In this document: piece by piece, positions 20,370 to 32,300 of the stretch | Position numbering within the stretch: position 1 is the stretch's first letter | Layout: the number at the start of each line of letters is the position of its first letter | Origin: Edaphochlamys debaryana | Lineage: Eukaryota > Chlorophyta > Chlorophyceae > Chlamydomonadales | Direction: 5' to 3' | Length of the DNA stretch: 64,000 nucleotides | Assembly (NCBI GenBank): GCA_016858145.1 | Contig: JAEHOE010000030.1 | Span: 62,001-126,000, forward strand | Made by a program: the position numbers and the translations under genes | Notes under the pieces: model-generated | What the model was told of the DNA's origin: nothing | What the model saw: only the letters and a program-made list of their open reading frames with translations | Databases searched by the model: none

Positions 20370-23300
20370 ATGGGAAACGCTTCGGCGAAGGGAACGCGAA
20401 AGTTCCTTGAGGACCCGGTTTGGAGCCAGTACTATGTAGCGGAGTGGCGAAGCGAGCGGTCGAGAGAGCTCGACCGCTATGGTGGTGAGCCGGGGCGGCT
20501 GTTGTGTGGTGGCTGGCGCACTTCGAGGAAGTGCATTGGCAAATGTGGTGTGCCCTTCGCAGGCCCTGGGCGCCCGCCCGTGGCCAGGGGGGACAGCGTC
20601 ACCGCTAAGCTAAACTTCATCGAGGTGCGTTAGGCGGTCGTGTTTGTGGAAGCCATGTCGTCGTGCTTTTTCGCAGAGCCGCTCCAGGCCGGAGGCCGCA
20701 GCCAGCTCAGTTATCGGCTCAGCTATGCTCGGTGGTCATGGCGGGGCCGAGGGCCGGGCGAGTTGGCCTGCCCGTGCGGTTCTGCCCAAGGGCACCCCGG
20801 GTGCAAGCGCCTGCCTCGCTGGGCGCCCCCACGCCCTAGGACCTCAGCCCACGTTCGTGCCCCGGACACGCATCATGGGGTATCCCTTTCGTGCGTCACC
20901 ACGCAGCCGTAGTGACCGCAGCCGCGGACTGGCCGGCGAGGGAGCGGCAGCGGGGGCCTGCCGAGCGGCCTGGCCCGGTCCAGGGGCGTGGGGCGGCCTG
21001 GCGTGTCGGCTCCCTGTGGCCGGGGGGCTGCGAGGATTGGGCGTGCGGTTTGGTAATGAAGAGACTCTTTGTCGTCAGGCGTGTCGCAGCCCAGTTCAGC
21101 AGCTGCTCTGCTAAGGGAGCCGAGGGTGGGCGGAAGGAGAGGGAGCGTGGAGGGAGAGCGCAGGACAACGAGCCGCTGCCCCGGGCCCTCTGGAATCGCC
21201 ACCTGGCTCCGACCGCCCCCCAGCGTGCCCCGCGCAAGCCCCCAGACCCCAGTATCCCCTGCATACCCCCATGCCTCCTTTCACCTCTCCCCCCCTAGCC
21301 TCCGAGCCTTCCAACCCCCACCCCCACCCTTCTCCCTCTTCCCCCCCTGACTGACCGCTGTTCCCACTCCACCCACCCACCTGCCCCAACCCCTCTCCAC
21401 CCCCTCTCCACCCCCTCCACCCCATCCCTCCCTCCCCCCCTCCCTCTCCCCCCTCCCCCCCTCCCCCCAGGCCGGCCTCCGGGGCGAGCAGAAGCGGCAC
21501 CTGACGGTGCTCAACATGGCCGACGAGGAGCGGGGGCGGCGGGAGGCGGGCATCGCGGAGCGGGAGCGAGCGGCGCAGGAGCTGAGGGAGCGGGTGGTGC
21601 TCAACACGGACACGCGGTGGGGGGGGGGAGGGGGAGGAAGGGGAGGGGGAGGGGGGGGAATGGGGGCCTGGAGCCGGGTGGGGCCGGAGCGGGAGGCGGG
21701 GCTGGGGCTAGGGCTGGGGCTCAACAAGGGTGCGCGGTGCGCGGTGGGCGTGCCTGAACGGGGAGGGACGGGTGGGGGTGGGGTGGGGAAGGGGGCTGGA
21801 GGGGGTGGGGAAGGGTGGGGAAGGGGGTGGGGTGGGGATGGGGGCTGGAGCCGGGTGGGGTGGGGTGGGGTGGGAGGTGGGGTGGGAGAGCAGAGTGGTG
21901 TCAGGGCGGGGTTCGGGGCTGGGGCTGGGGGCGGGGCTTGTGCCGGAGCTGGGGCTGAGGCACACGTTGGGGCTGGGTCGGACAGGGGTCAGAGGCGGGT
22001 GGAGAGAGGGCGAGTGGGGGTGCGCGGGGGGCGAGTGGGGAGGTCAGGTCGACCCAGGCACGCGCAGCGCATGGATTGCATCCTGTAGCCGGGGTGCGGG
22101 GTGCGGCTGGGGCCACACGAAAGAAGGGGCCGGGCGTACGGCAGGCGTACGGCAGGGGCCGGATGCCTGGGTGGTGGGACGCCGGTCCGTGCCTAAACGG
22201 GACCGGCCACGCAGGACCAGGCAGGCCCGGGGCGCCTGGGGGTGGAATTCGCCGCGAGTGCAGGTCAGGGCCCTGCCTGCTTCTTTTTCCAGTGGTCAAC
22301 GTGGCCCTCCGCCCCCGCATTACCCTCCCCTCCCCTCCCCTCCCCTCCCCTCCCCTCCCCTCCCCTCCCCTCCCCTCCCCTCCCCTCCCCTCCCCTCCCC
22401 TCCCCTCCCCTCCCTCTTTCCCGCTGGTCCCAGGGCGGAGCGGCGCGCCTCTGAGACCAGCAGCATGTGGCCCGGGGCGGGGGTGGGGGCGGGGGGCAAG
22501 GGCCACGGCCACCCGCCCCCGCAGCTGCCCTCCCCCGGGGCCGGCTCGCAGGGCTCCGTGTCGGCCTCCGGGGGCGCGGACGACGACTCGGCCGTGTCGC
22601 CCTCCTCGCAGCAGCAGGTGCGGGCCCTGGCCCTTTTCTTACTCTACGTTGCAGCTACGTTGCCTCTCGAGTTGGAATCCGGTTGCCCCCCAGGTTGGGC
22701 TCATTACCTTCCTTACCTCCCCATCCCTGCCCGCCTCTCGCAGTCACACGGCAGCTACACCGCGCAATACAACGCCCGGCAGCGCGAGCAGGAGGCGCAG
22801 GGGGGCGGCGGGGGCGGGGGAGGCAACGGGGGCGGCGGGGGGGGCCCCCTGGGCTCCAAGGACTTCTCGCTGCTGTCCGGCATCGACCCAGAGGTGCGGA
22901 AGAAGATGACGGAGCAGCGCAAGAAGATGCTGGAGTACGCCAAAAAGTGGGTGCTGCCAAGGAGGGTTGGGTTGGGGGTGGGAGGGCGGCTGAAGGGGTG
23001 GGAGGATGGGGCGCGGGTGGGATCTGTGATGGGTGACTGGGGAGGGTGAGTGGGGAGGGGTGAGTGGGGAGGCGTGAGTGGGGAGGGGTGAGTGAGGTCG
23101 GCCTCACATTGAACCCTGTATTGCCTCCCCTCCTCTCAACCCTCAACCTCCGGCCCTTCCCCCGCCCCCCCCCACACACACCCCCTCAGTATCGCCAAGA
23201 ACGGGGCGCCCAAGCTCAACCTGCCCGCCATCCGCTCCAAGGTGGCATCCCAGTGGGCCCGGTCGGACGCCGACCGTGAGTCGCCGGGGGCTGAGGGCCG

Positions 23301-26300
23301 GGACTTGGATTTGTTGGCACTGAATCCGGGGCTGGCGGCTGGGTGCTTGGCCCGGTACCCTCCTGCAAGTCGCCGGGGGCTGGGACCTGGGGCTGATGAG
23401 CTGTACGGCGGGTGCATTGCTGAGGGGCTGCGAGCCCTGGATCCGGGCTGGCGGCTGGCGGCTGGCGGCTGGCGGCTGGCGGCTGGCGGTGCTGTCAGCA
23501 GCTCTGGTCTCATGGTGGGAGGATCAAAGCGGCCCAGCTCCGTGCCGCTCCGCTCCTCGACACCCCGTACTCCATGCCGCCGGGCCTGACCGCCTCCGCC
23601 TCCCCCCCCTCCCACCACCACCCAGACGGCTACGACGGCGACGGCGACGACGAGGGGGAGGGGGAGCCCATGCACGTGCCCCTGGGGCCGCTCACGCCCC
23701 CCGGGGCGGCGCCGGGGCAGTGGAGCCCCGCCAGCCAGGTGGGGGCGGGGTGGGGGTGGGGTGGGGGGTGGGGGGGGGGGGGTCGGGGGGGGGGGGGGGG
23801 GGACTCGGTATGGCACAATGGCGTGGTGGGAGTGGGGTGGGAGGGCGGAGGGCGCAGTGGGGTCGGGTCGGGCGGTGTCGGTACGTCAGAGGCAGGAGTG
23901 GCCCGGGGGTGGAATAGCCCGCCTGCTGGCGGCTGTCTCCCTCCCCACTCCTCACCTTCAGCCACCCCCTCGCCCCCCTCTCCTCCCCCTCAACCCTCCA
24001 CCTCACCCCCTTTCCCCCATCCTCCCCCTCCCTCCCCCCCTCCATCCCCCCCTCCCTCCCCTCCCCCCCCCCCCACCACACAGCCCGCCGACTGGCGCCT
24101 CCGCGTGCACCAGGCCCGGCGCCGCGCGCTGCTGGCCGTAATGGCGGCCTCGCGCTGGCAGATGGCGCTCACGCAGCGGCCGGGGCCCAAGCGCCTGCCG
24201 AGGGTCAACTCCTTCAGCTACTACATACCGCAGGTGGGGTTGGGGAGGAGGAAGAGGGAGGGGTGGGAGGGGTGGAGAGAGGGAAGGGGGGGGAGGGAGG
24301 GGTCAGAAGGGAGGGGGCGCAGGCAGGGGTTTTGCGGCAGTAGTGTGGGTCGAGGCCGGTGGCGGATGGGTGGTGGAAGCATAGGGGCACCCGTTCGGAG
24401 GGGTGCAACGGGCGGGGCCACAGCAACACCGCCATGCTTGGGCAAAGGCTCCGCCCTTTCGCCGGCCTAAGCCCCCCTCCTCCTCCTCCACTCTCCTCCC
24501 CCGTTATGCACCTGCTCCGGCTCTCCAACTGGCGAGGCGAACCCTCCCTCCCCGCCTACCGCTCAGCAACAAACAATCCCCACTCCCCTCGCCCTCCTCC
24601 CTCCTCTGCCTTCCCATTCCTCTCGCCCTCCTCACCTTCAACCAGCCCCCCTACACCCCCACCCCCCTACACCCCCCTACCCCCCAGGTCCTGGGTGATG
24701 AGGCCAACGCCTTCATAAAGGAGGCCCGGGTCGTGGCACGGATACTGGCGGATGCAGCGGCCAGGGAGGTGCGTGGGGAGTGTGTGCGGGGGCGGGGGGA
24801 AGGAGCAGCCACAATGGAGACTACGATGTAACTACGATGCTACCTCACGATTGGACAGGAAGACAGACGTCTGTGTGGGCGGATGGCAGCCACCCAGCCC
24901 TTCCGATCGCCCGCCCCCAAACGGTGCCTTTCCCGGTGTCGAAACCCGCTTGCCGGCCTCTGCCCCCGCCTTTTCCCCCACCGCTATAGGTGCCGCCTGA
25001 CTCTGACGCCCTGGGCGAGGGCTCCCCCGCTGGGTCCCTCCTGGACCCGCCCCTGGGCCCGGCGGGGCCCGGGCCGGGCCGCCGTACGCCCCCCCGTCGG
25101 GGCATGTCGGAGAGCGGCGTGGGGGGCAACGCGGCGGCGGGGGGCGGCGGGGCGGCGGCGGCGGGGGGCGGCGGCCCCGGGCCCCTCCCCGCCCTCAACG
25201 GGGGTATGGCGGGGGGCCTCATGCTCCCCAAGAACCGAAGGGAGATTCTCAAGACCTCATCGGGTGGGTGGGTGGGTGGGTGGGTGGGTGGGTGGATGGG
25301 TGGGTGGGTGGGTGGGTGGGTGGGTGGACGCGGGTTGGCGTGGGATGTGGGGGTGCGGGATGCGGGATCCGGATCCGGGATTCGGCCTTGCAATGGTACA
25401 GCCAGAGCATGGGCGGGCAAGCATCTTGAGGCTACCCGGTACCGGTATTGAGATCGCGTGGCATCCCCCAGCAAGTTGCTCATCCCGATGACATCCGCAA
25501 ACCTCGCAGGCCGCTCCTTCCAATCCAACGCCTCCTCCGCCGCCGACGCCGCCCTCTTGGCTGGGCACTACAGCGACGCAGAGGCGTCGTACAACGGCCG
25601 CAGATCACGTGGCGGCGGCGTCGGACTGGGGGTCTCGGGCCTCGGCGGCGCTGGCAGCCTGCCGCCGCTGGGCACCCCCGGCGGCGGCCTGGTGCTCCCC
25701 GCCATCGGCGCACGTGCCTCCATGCCGGAGATTGGATCCACGGGATCCAACGGCCCCGATGGGCCTGGATCTGGATCTGGATCTGGATCGCAGCAGCACA
25801 ACCACAGGACGTCGGTGTCGGGCGTGCAGCCGCTGCCGCCAGAGGGCGGGCCGCCGGCGGCGCCGCGCATGCCACGTGGCAAGGTTGACAAGTTGGCGGC
25901 GGCTGGATCCAACCCGGAATCCGGACGGACCAGCCGTCGCCAGTCCGACTCGGCGCTGCCGCTGCCGCCGGGCATCCAGGCGGCGGCGGCCGCTGGCGCC
26001 GCCGTACTGACCGGCGGCGGCGGCGGCGGCACCGCCGCCGTCAACCGCCGCACCGGCGGTGTACGAATGGCAGGGTTAAAACCCAGGGTGAGTGACAACG
26101 GCGGCCCCTCGCGCCTCCGGCGGGACGGCAGCGAAGGCGGCGCGCTCACTAATGGCGGCGGCGGCGGCGGGCACCGCCGCAGCGACGCCGGGACGGCGGC
26201 GGGGCTAACGTCGATGGCTAGTGCGCCGGCGGACGCGCTGAGCGGGACCGTACTTCCGGGCAACGGCGGCGGCGGCGGCGGCGGCAGTGGGAACGGCGGC

Positions 26301-29300
26301 GGCGGCGGGGGGCTGCTGCCGGCGCTCCCCGGGCTGCCCGCGGCTCCCAACACACCCACCAAGCCGCTCACTTTGGCACAAGGTGCGGAGTCGGGCGGGG
26401 TGGCATGTGTTGGTGCTGGCTTGCCCCCAACAAGTACCGGTGATACGGGGCGTGGAGAGGAGCTGGCTTGGCTACTAGGGGAGCGGGCAGCGGGGGTTCT
26501 AGGAAGGCGGGGGTGGGCGGTGGGGTGGGGTGGGGGCGTTGCAGGAGGGTCCCGAGGGGGGCGGGCCGCCGGCAGGGGTGCTGCCAGGGCGGGGGTGTGG
26601 CGTGGTGGCGCTGGGACGCAGGGACGCAACGGCAGGGCAGGGGCCAGGGCTGAGCTCCGCATCGGGCCGTCGGTACCCCCCCTGCGCCCCTCCACACACA
26701 CCCTTGGCGTCGGCGCGATCCCGCTCAGCAACAAACACCCTCTCAACCCCCCCCCCTCTCCCCCCCCTCCCCCCTCTCGGCCCCCCCCCACCTCTCCCCC
26801 CCCCTCCCGGCCCCCCCCCCCTGCAGCCCGGCGCTTGGCCCTCCTGTCCGAGGCGGGGGCCCCCGCCGCAGGGGACGAGGTCAGCCGCCAGGGCATGTCC
26901 CCATCGCGCCTGGTGCCGCTCAAGCTCAACGGGGGTGAGCAGGCCCAGCGCAGGCCCACAGCAGGCCCGCAGCAGGCCCAGCGCAGGCCCCCAACAGGCC
27001 CCTAGCGTGGGCTCAAGTTGGGCCCCTAGAAAGCCGCCACACCTCGTCTCCCCGGTTTCCAGATTGCTACTGGCCACCCCCTCTGAGCTCAGACCCCTGC
27101 CGCCCCCCCCCCCCACCAGGTGCCTCCACCACGCCCAACTCAGCCTCGTCGGACCGCTCCGCGGGGTTACGCAACGCCGGCCGCTCCCCCGACCGAGGGG
27201 TGAGCAGGGGGGGGGGGACCACGCGCGGCACCCGCGTCCCTCCCCTCCCGCCGGCCTCCGTGCCGCATGCTGCCGGGAGGCCTGCCCGCACCCGCCCAGC
27301 CCCCTCCCCTCCCACGCGCTGAGCCTCCACCCCCGCCACCTCCCACCACACTCAGCCCCAGACCCCCTGTCTAGCCACCATGGCCCACGCAGCCAACCTG
27401 CCGCACATTTCGCGCCTCCTGACACGCCTGAGACTTCTCCCAGTTCCCACCCACCGCCACGGCCACCGTCTGCAACTCCTCCTCCGCACTCCGTCTCACC
27501 ACCACCACACGTCACCACAACTTACCTCAGAACTCCAACTCCAAATCTCCAAGGCTTCTATCCCAGCCCCAAACCATCTCGCCACATCTCACCAGCCCGC
27601 ACCGCACTCAGTACCGTGAACCCACCCGCGCAGATGCTGTCGGGCACCCCGCCTCACCCCGTCTCACCACACATCACCGCAGGTTCTTCGCCGCGTCCCA
27701 TCTCACCACATCTATCTCACCACATCTATCTCACCACATCTATCTCACCACATCTATCTCACCACATCTATCTCACCACATCTATCTCACCACATCTATC
27801 TCACCACATCTATCTCACCACATCTATCTCACCACATCTATCTCACCACACCTGTCCCCGGCCTGGCCTCCCACCGCGCAGGTGCTTTCGGGCCCGGGCC
27901 TGGGCTCCCCCGCCTCCTCCTCCATACTCGACTCGCTCCAGGGCAGGGCGGGGGGCGGCGGCAGCGGCGTGGCGGGGGCGGGGGCCGGGGGGCTGCTGCT
28001 CAGCGGCGGCGCGTTCCGGGAGGCGCTGGCCATCGCGGCGGTGCAGGCGGGCGTGGCGACGGGCGGCAGCCCGCTCAACAGCCCCGGTGGGTGGCGGTAC
28101 GGGTGCTTGAGGCGGGGGACTGGGGGTGTGCGGGGATGGGCGGAGGTGGCGGTGGGGAAGGGTGGGCCCTGCTTTGTATCGCATGCGTTCGCCAGCCACC
28201 CTCAAGTTCCTTTTGCGCCATCCGCGACCGGTACCGCTCGTGTACCTTGTTCGCCCCTTCTCTCTCCCACCCTTCCACCCCCCCACCCAACCACCCACTC
28301 CCTCGCCCCCGCAGGCCACCGCGGCTCCCGCGTTCTCCCCCTGGACCCAGGCCTGGGGGCAGGGCCGGAGCCCTCCGGTCCCTCCGCCTCCGGCCCCTCT
28401 GCCTCGGGCCCCTCGGCCTCAGCCCGGTCGGACGCGGGCCTGGCCTCAGCCGGCGGCAGCGCCAGCGACGCAGCCGCCGACGGCGTCGCCGCCAGCACCA
28501 CAGACATCCCCGCCGCCGACTCCCCGGCCGCCGCCACCTCGCCCCAGGGCTCCGGCGCTGGCGCCGGCCCCGCGCCGCCCTCCCAAACCTCCACCCCCCT
28601 CCAGCCCCAGCCGCCCTCGCTGCCCCCGCCCAACCAACCGTCCCAAACGTCGGCACAACCGCACGCGCCCGCGCCGCCGCCCGGCCCGCCGCCCATGCAC
28701 CAGCGGGGGCTCATAGCGGCCAAACCCCACGTGGCACAAGGGGCGGGGGCGGGGGGCGGCGGGAGCCGGGGCTCGTCCCACAACAGCCGCAGCAAGCACC
28801 CGCCGCCGCCTGCGGGGCTGGACGCGGTGTCCTCGGCCAAGCTGTCCAAATCACAGCAGGTGCGAGGGTGCGGGGTGGGCTTGGTTGGCGGATGCGGGGC
28901 CCAGCCGAGGAGTCAAAGGCAGGACTCCTCCTGCTCATGCCGTGGCGCGGGTTCCTAGCAGCCGCCGGCCTTTCTGCGGCAGCGTCTGCCTTCCACCGGC
29001 TTACGCGGGGAGACCGACCCTTCCTGGTTTCGCGCATCCCTGCACTCCAACACACGTCCCCTCTCAACCGGCCCTAGGCGCTCACCCCTCTGCACCCCTC
29101 TCCTCTCGCTCTCCAATTTGTACCGAAATCACCCTCCGCACCACCTCTCCCGCCCCCCCAGCTCATGTCCATGTACTTTGCACACCACGCACGCAGCGTC
29201 CGACACACAGGCACTTACCCCTCTGCAACCCCCTCTCCCCCCTCTGCAACCCCCTCTCCCCCCTCTGCAACCCCCTCTCCCCCCTCCCCCCCCCCCCCAG

Positions 29301-32300
29301 CTCATGTCCATGTACGCCAACCGGGTCAACGCGGCCTGGTCGGAGAGCCAGCAGGTGCGGGGGTTGGGGGGCGGCAGGCTTGGGGGGGGAGGGGGGTGTT
29401 TGACGCTGAGCGGGAGAGCGTCTTGGGGGGGGAGGGGGGCGGCAGGCAGGCAGGGGGGTGGCCAGCAGGTGCGTGTCTTTGGGAGTACCCGAGCTTGCGT
29501 GTGTGGGGGAGAGGGGGGGGGGTGGCGGGCTGGCAGCAGCAACCGGGACCCCGCATGTGCCCTGAAGCGCGGCCAAGAGCCGCCTGCAGAGCCCCGTCTG
29601 TACTCAAATGAGCACCTGTGTTGCACGTAGCAAAGCGCCTTCTGCCCCTGCCTTCTGCTTCTGCCTCCTCCGCCCCCCACCAATGCAGTGGGCCCCGCCC
29701 GTCGTACTGCCCGCCGGGGAGTACGAGATGTTCGCCTCGTCCGACGCCTGGGTGCCGTACAAGGTGTCCGTACTGCAGATGCTCAAGCAGGGCAAGATCG
29801 TCGTACACATCGACGCCTGCCAGGTGCGCATGCACGGCGCCGCCGTCTGTCACGCCCCCTTCGCCTTCCCCTTCCCCTCGCCCACCCACTCTTGCTCCGG
29901 GATCTTGCATGGGGCTCTCGCCAGCCCCCAATGCATGCCGCCATTCCCGTCCATAATGCCACATCTAATATTCGGGGCCTTTGCGCGTGGCTGTTGCCAG
30001 CCTGCACGTTGAACCCGCCAGGCCGCAGTCTCGCCCCTCCTCACCGCGCGTTGTCCGCCCCCTCCTCCCCCTCCTCCCCCTCCCCCTCCTCCCCATACCC
30101 CCGCCTGCACTGCCCGCAGGACTCGGTGGTGGTCGCCGACGGTGGGGTGATGGACGTGTGGACCAGCGACCCGTGGGCCCTGGTGCAGCGCCTGAGGCCG
30201 GGGAGTGTGAGCCTTGGGGGGAGGGGGGAGAGAGGGTGGCGGATGACGGGCGTACAGGGCGTGGGGGCTCAGGGTGCAAGGGGGCAGCGAGAGCGCTGGT
30301 GCCCACCCGCTGACGCCCTTTCTCCCACGCCGCCTGCAACCTGTGCAAACTCTTGCCGTACACGTGCCTGTCACCTACCACACTTCCCCCGCCACCGCCC
30401 GGTGCATCGGCAAGGGCTTTAGCGGGGCGGGAGGAACCACCGTGCCCCCCATGCGCTCCGATGCGTTTTGGGGTGACCACGATGTCTGCTACCGGTGCTC
30501 TGGCCCCCTGACTGCCTCCTCCAATCACCCTTAAGATGCCTTTTCCTCTCGCCACGCCACCCCTCCGCCCTCACCCAACCCCCACGCTCCCCCCCCCCCC
30601 CCAGCTGCCCCTGACGGAGCGCATCGAGGGGGTGCCCCTGGGCGCCCGCTGCCTGCAGCAACTGGTGCTGGCGGTGGAGGGGCTGGCAGGTGTGTGTGTG
30701 GGTGGGTGTGTCTATGGGGGTGCGCTTTGGGGCGTTCGGGGCGAGGGTCAGGGAAGGTTGCAGCTTGCAGGGGCAGGCCCAGGCCGGGCGTGGGGAAGGC
30801 GGGCGGCCTGCCCTTCCACTGCTAGCCTCCTCCTCCCTCCTCCCCACAACCCTACGCATCCTCAACACGCCTCCACCCACCCCGACCCCCCAGCTTCAAA
30901 CACCCCCCCCACACACACCCTCCATTACCCCCCCCCCCAGGCAAGGACGCCGTGCCCAAGCTGGTGGTGGTCCTGGCCATCAACGACGACCAGCGCAACG
31001 CCGTGGTGGCGGACATCATCCGGGCACGGAGCTACGGGTGAGGGGGTGGCGGGTGAGGGTATAGCTGTGGTGTGTCCTGCATGGGGGGTTGGGCGGGGGG
31101 GTGCGGGGCCCCCCGTCCCCTATCTTCCCACAACCGGTGCCACAAGAAGGCGCTGCAGCTTTCGCTGCCGGCTGGGTGAGCGGCTGGCCATGGTGCCATG
31201 GTGACCTCCCTTGCGCCTCCCTCCCCATTCCTTTTCGCCACCCCCCCCCCTCAGGCTCAAGCCCGAGAACCTCATCCTCACCGCCCAACGCAAGCGCTGC
31301 GGCTACCGATACGACCCAGACCACGCCACATTCCTCGAGGTGGGGGGGGGGGGAGGAAGGGAGGGGGCTAGTGCAAGGCCCGGGGCAACGGACGGGATGT
31401 GGGCGTGCGGGGCGGGGGGGTATATTGTGGCTAGGAGCCCCGTGCTGCGGTGCTATGCACAGGGTACTGGTAAACCGACGCGATCGACCCTCACCTGGTT
31501 GCCCTCTACCCCCCCCCCCACACACACACACACCTCCCCCCCCTGTCAGGACCCCTCCACCCCTGCCATGGTGCTTGGCTCGGGCTACTCCCTGTGCCAG
31601 CTGGCCTGGCTAGGGGACGCATTCAGCGTGTCGGCTGAGGTGTGGGGGGCTGGGGTGGGGAGGGGGAAGAATGAAGTGGGAAAGGGGCGGGAGCTCGTTG
31701 GGGTTTCGGGCAAGTGACGCGTGGCCCTCTGCCTCTTCATGCCCTGCCTCCCGCTCTTCTCCCCCCTCCCTTGCAGCCTTCTCTTGCTCCCTCTTGTGTC
31801 TCCTTTCCCCCCTTTCGTAAGGGCGAGCTGCAGATGTTCATGGGCCGCACCCGTCCCCCTAGCTCCCCGACAGGCAACCCAACCTTCCCCCCCTCCTCCC
31901 CCTCTCCTCCCCCTCTCCTCCCCCCCCCCCTGACAGGGCGAGCTGCAGATGCTCATGGGCCGCACCCGTCCCCCTAGCTCCCCGACAGGCAACCCAACCT
32001 TCCCCCCCTCCTCCCCCTCTCCTCCCCCCCCCCTGACAGGGCGAGCTGCAGATGCTCATGGGCCGCACCCGTCCCCCTAGCTCCCCGACAGGCAACCCAA
32101 CCTTCCCCCCCTCCTCCCCCTCTCCTCCCCCCCCCCTGACAGGGCGAGCTGCAGATGCTCATGGGCCGCACCCGTCCCCCTAGCTCCCCGACAGGCAACC
32201 CAACCTTCCCCCCCTCCTCCCCCTCTCCTCCCCCCCCCCCTGACAGGGCGAGCTGCAGATGCTCATGGGCCGCACGCTGCTGGAGCGCTTTGCCGACGCG

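Noticed and set aside
20677..21114. Additional exon of the large gene after CGCAG at 20676
   Set aside because: It is open, but no convincing donor returns to phase 0, whereas exon 2 (ending 20624) joins 21471 directly in phase.
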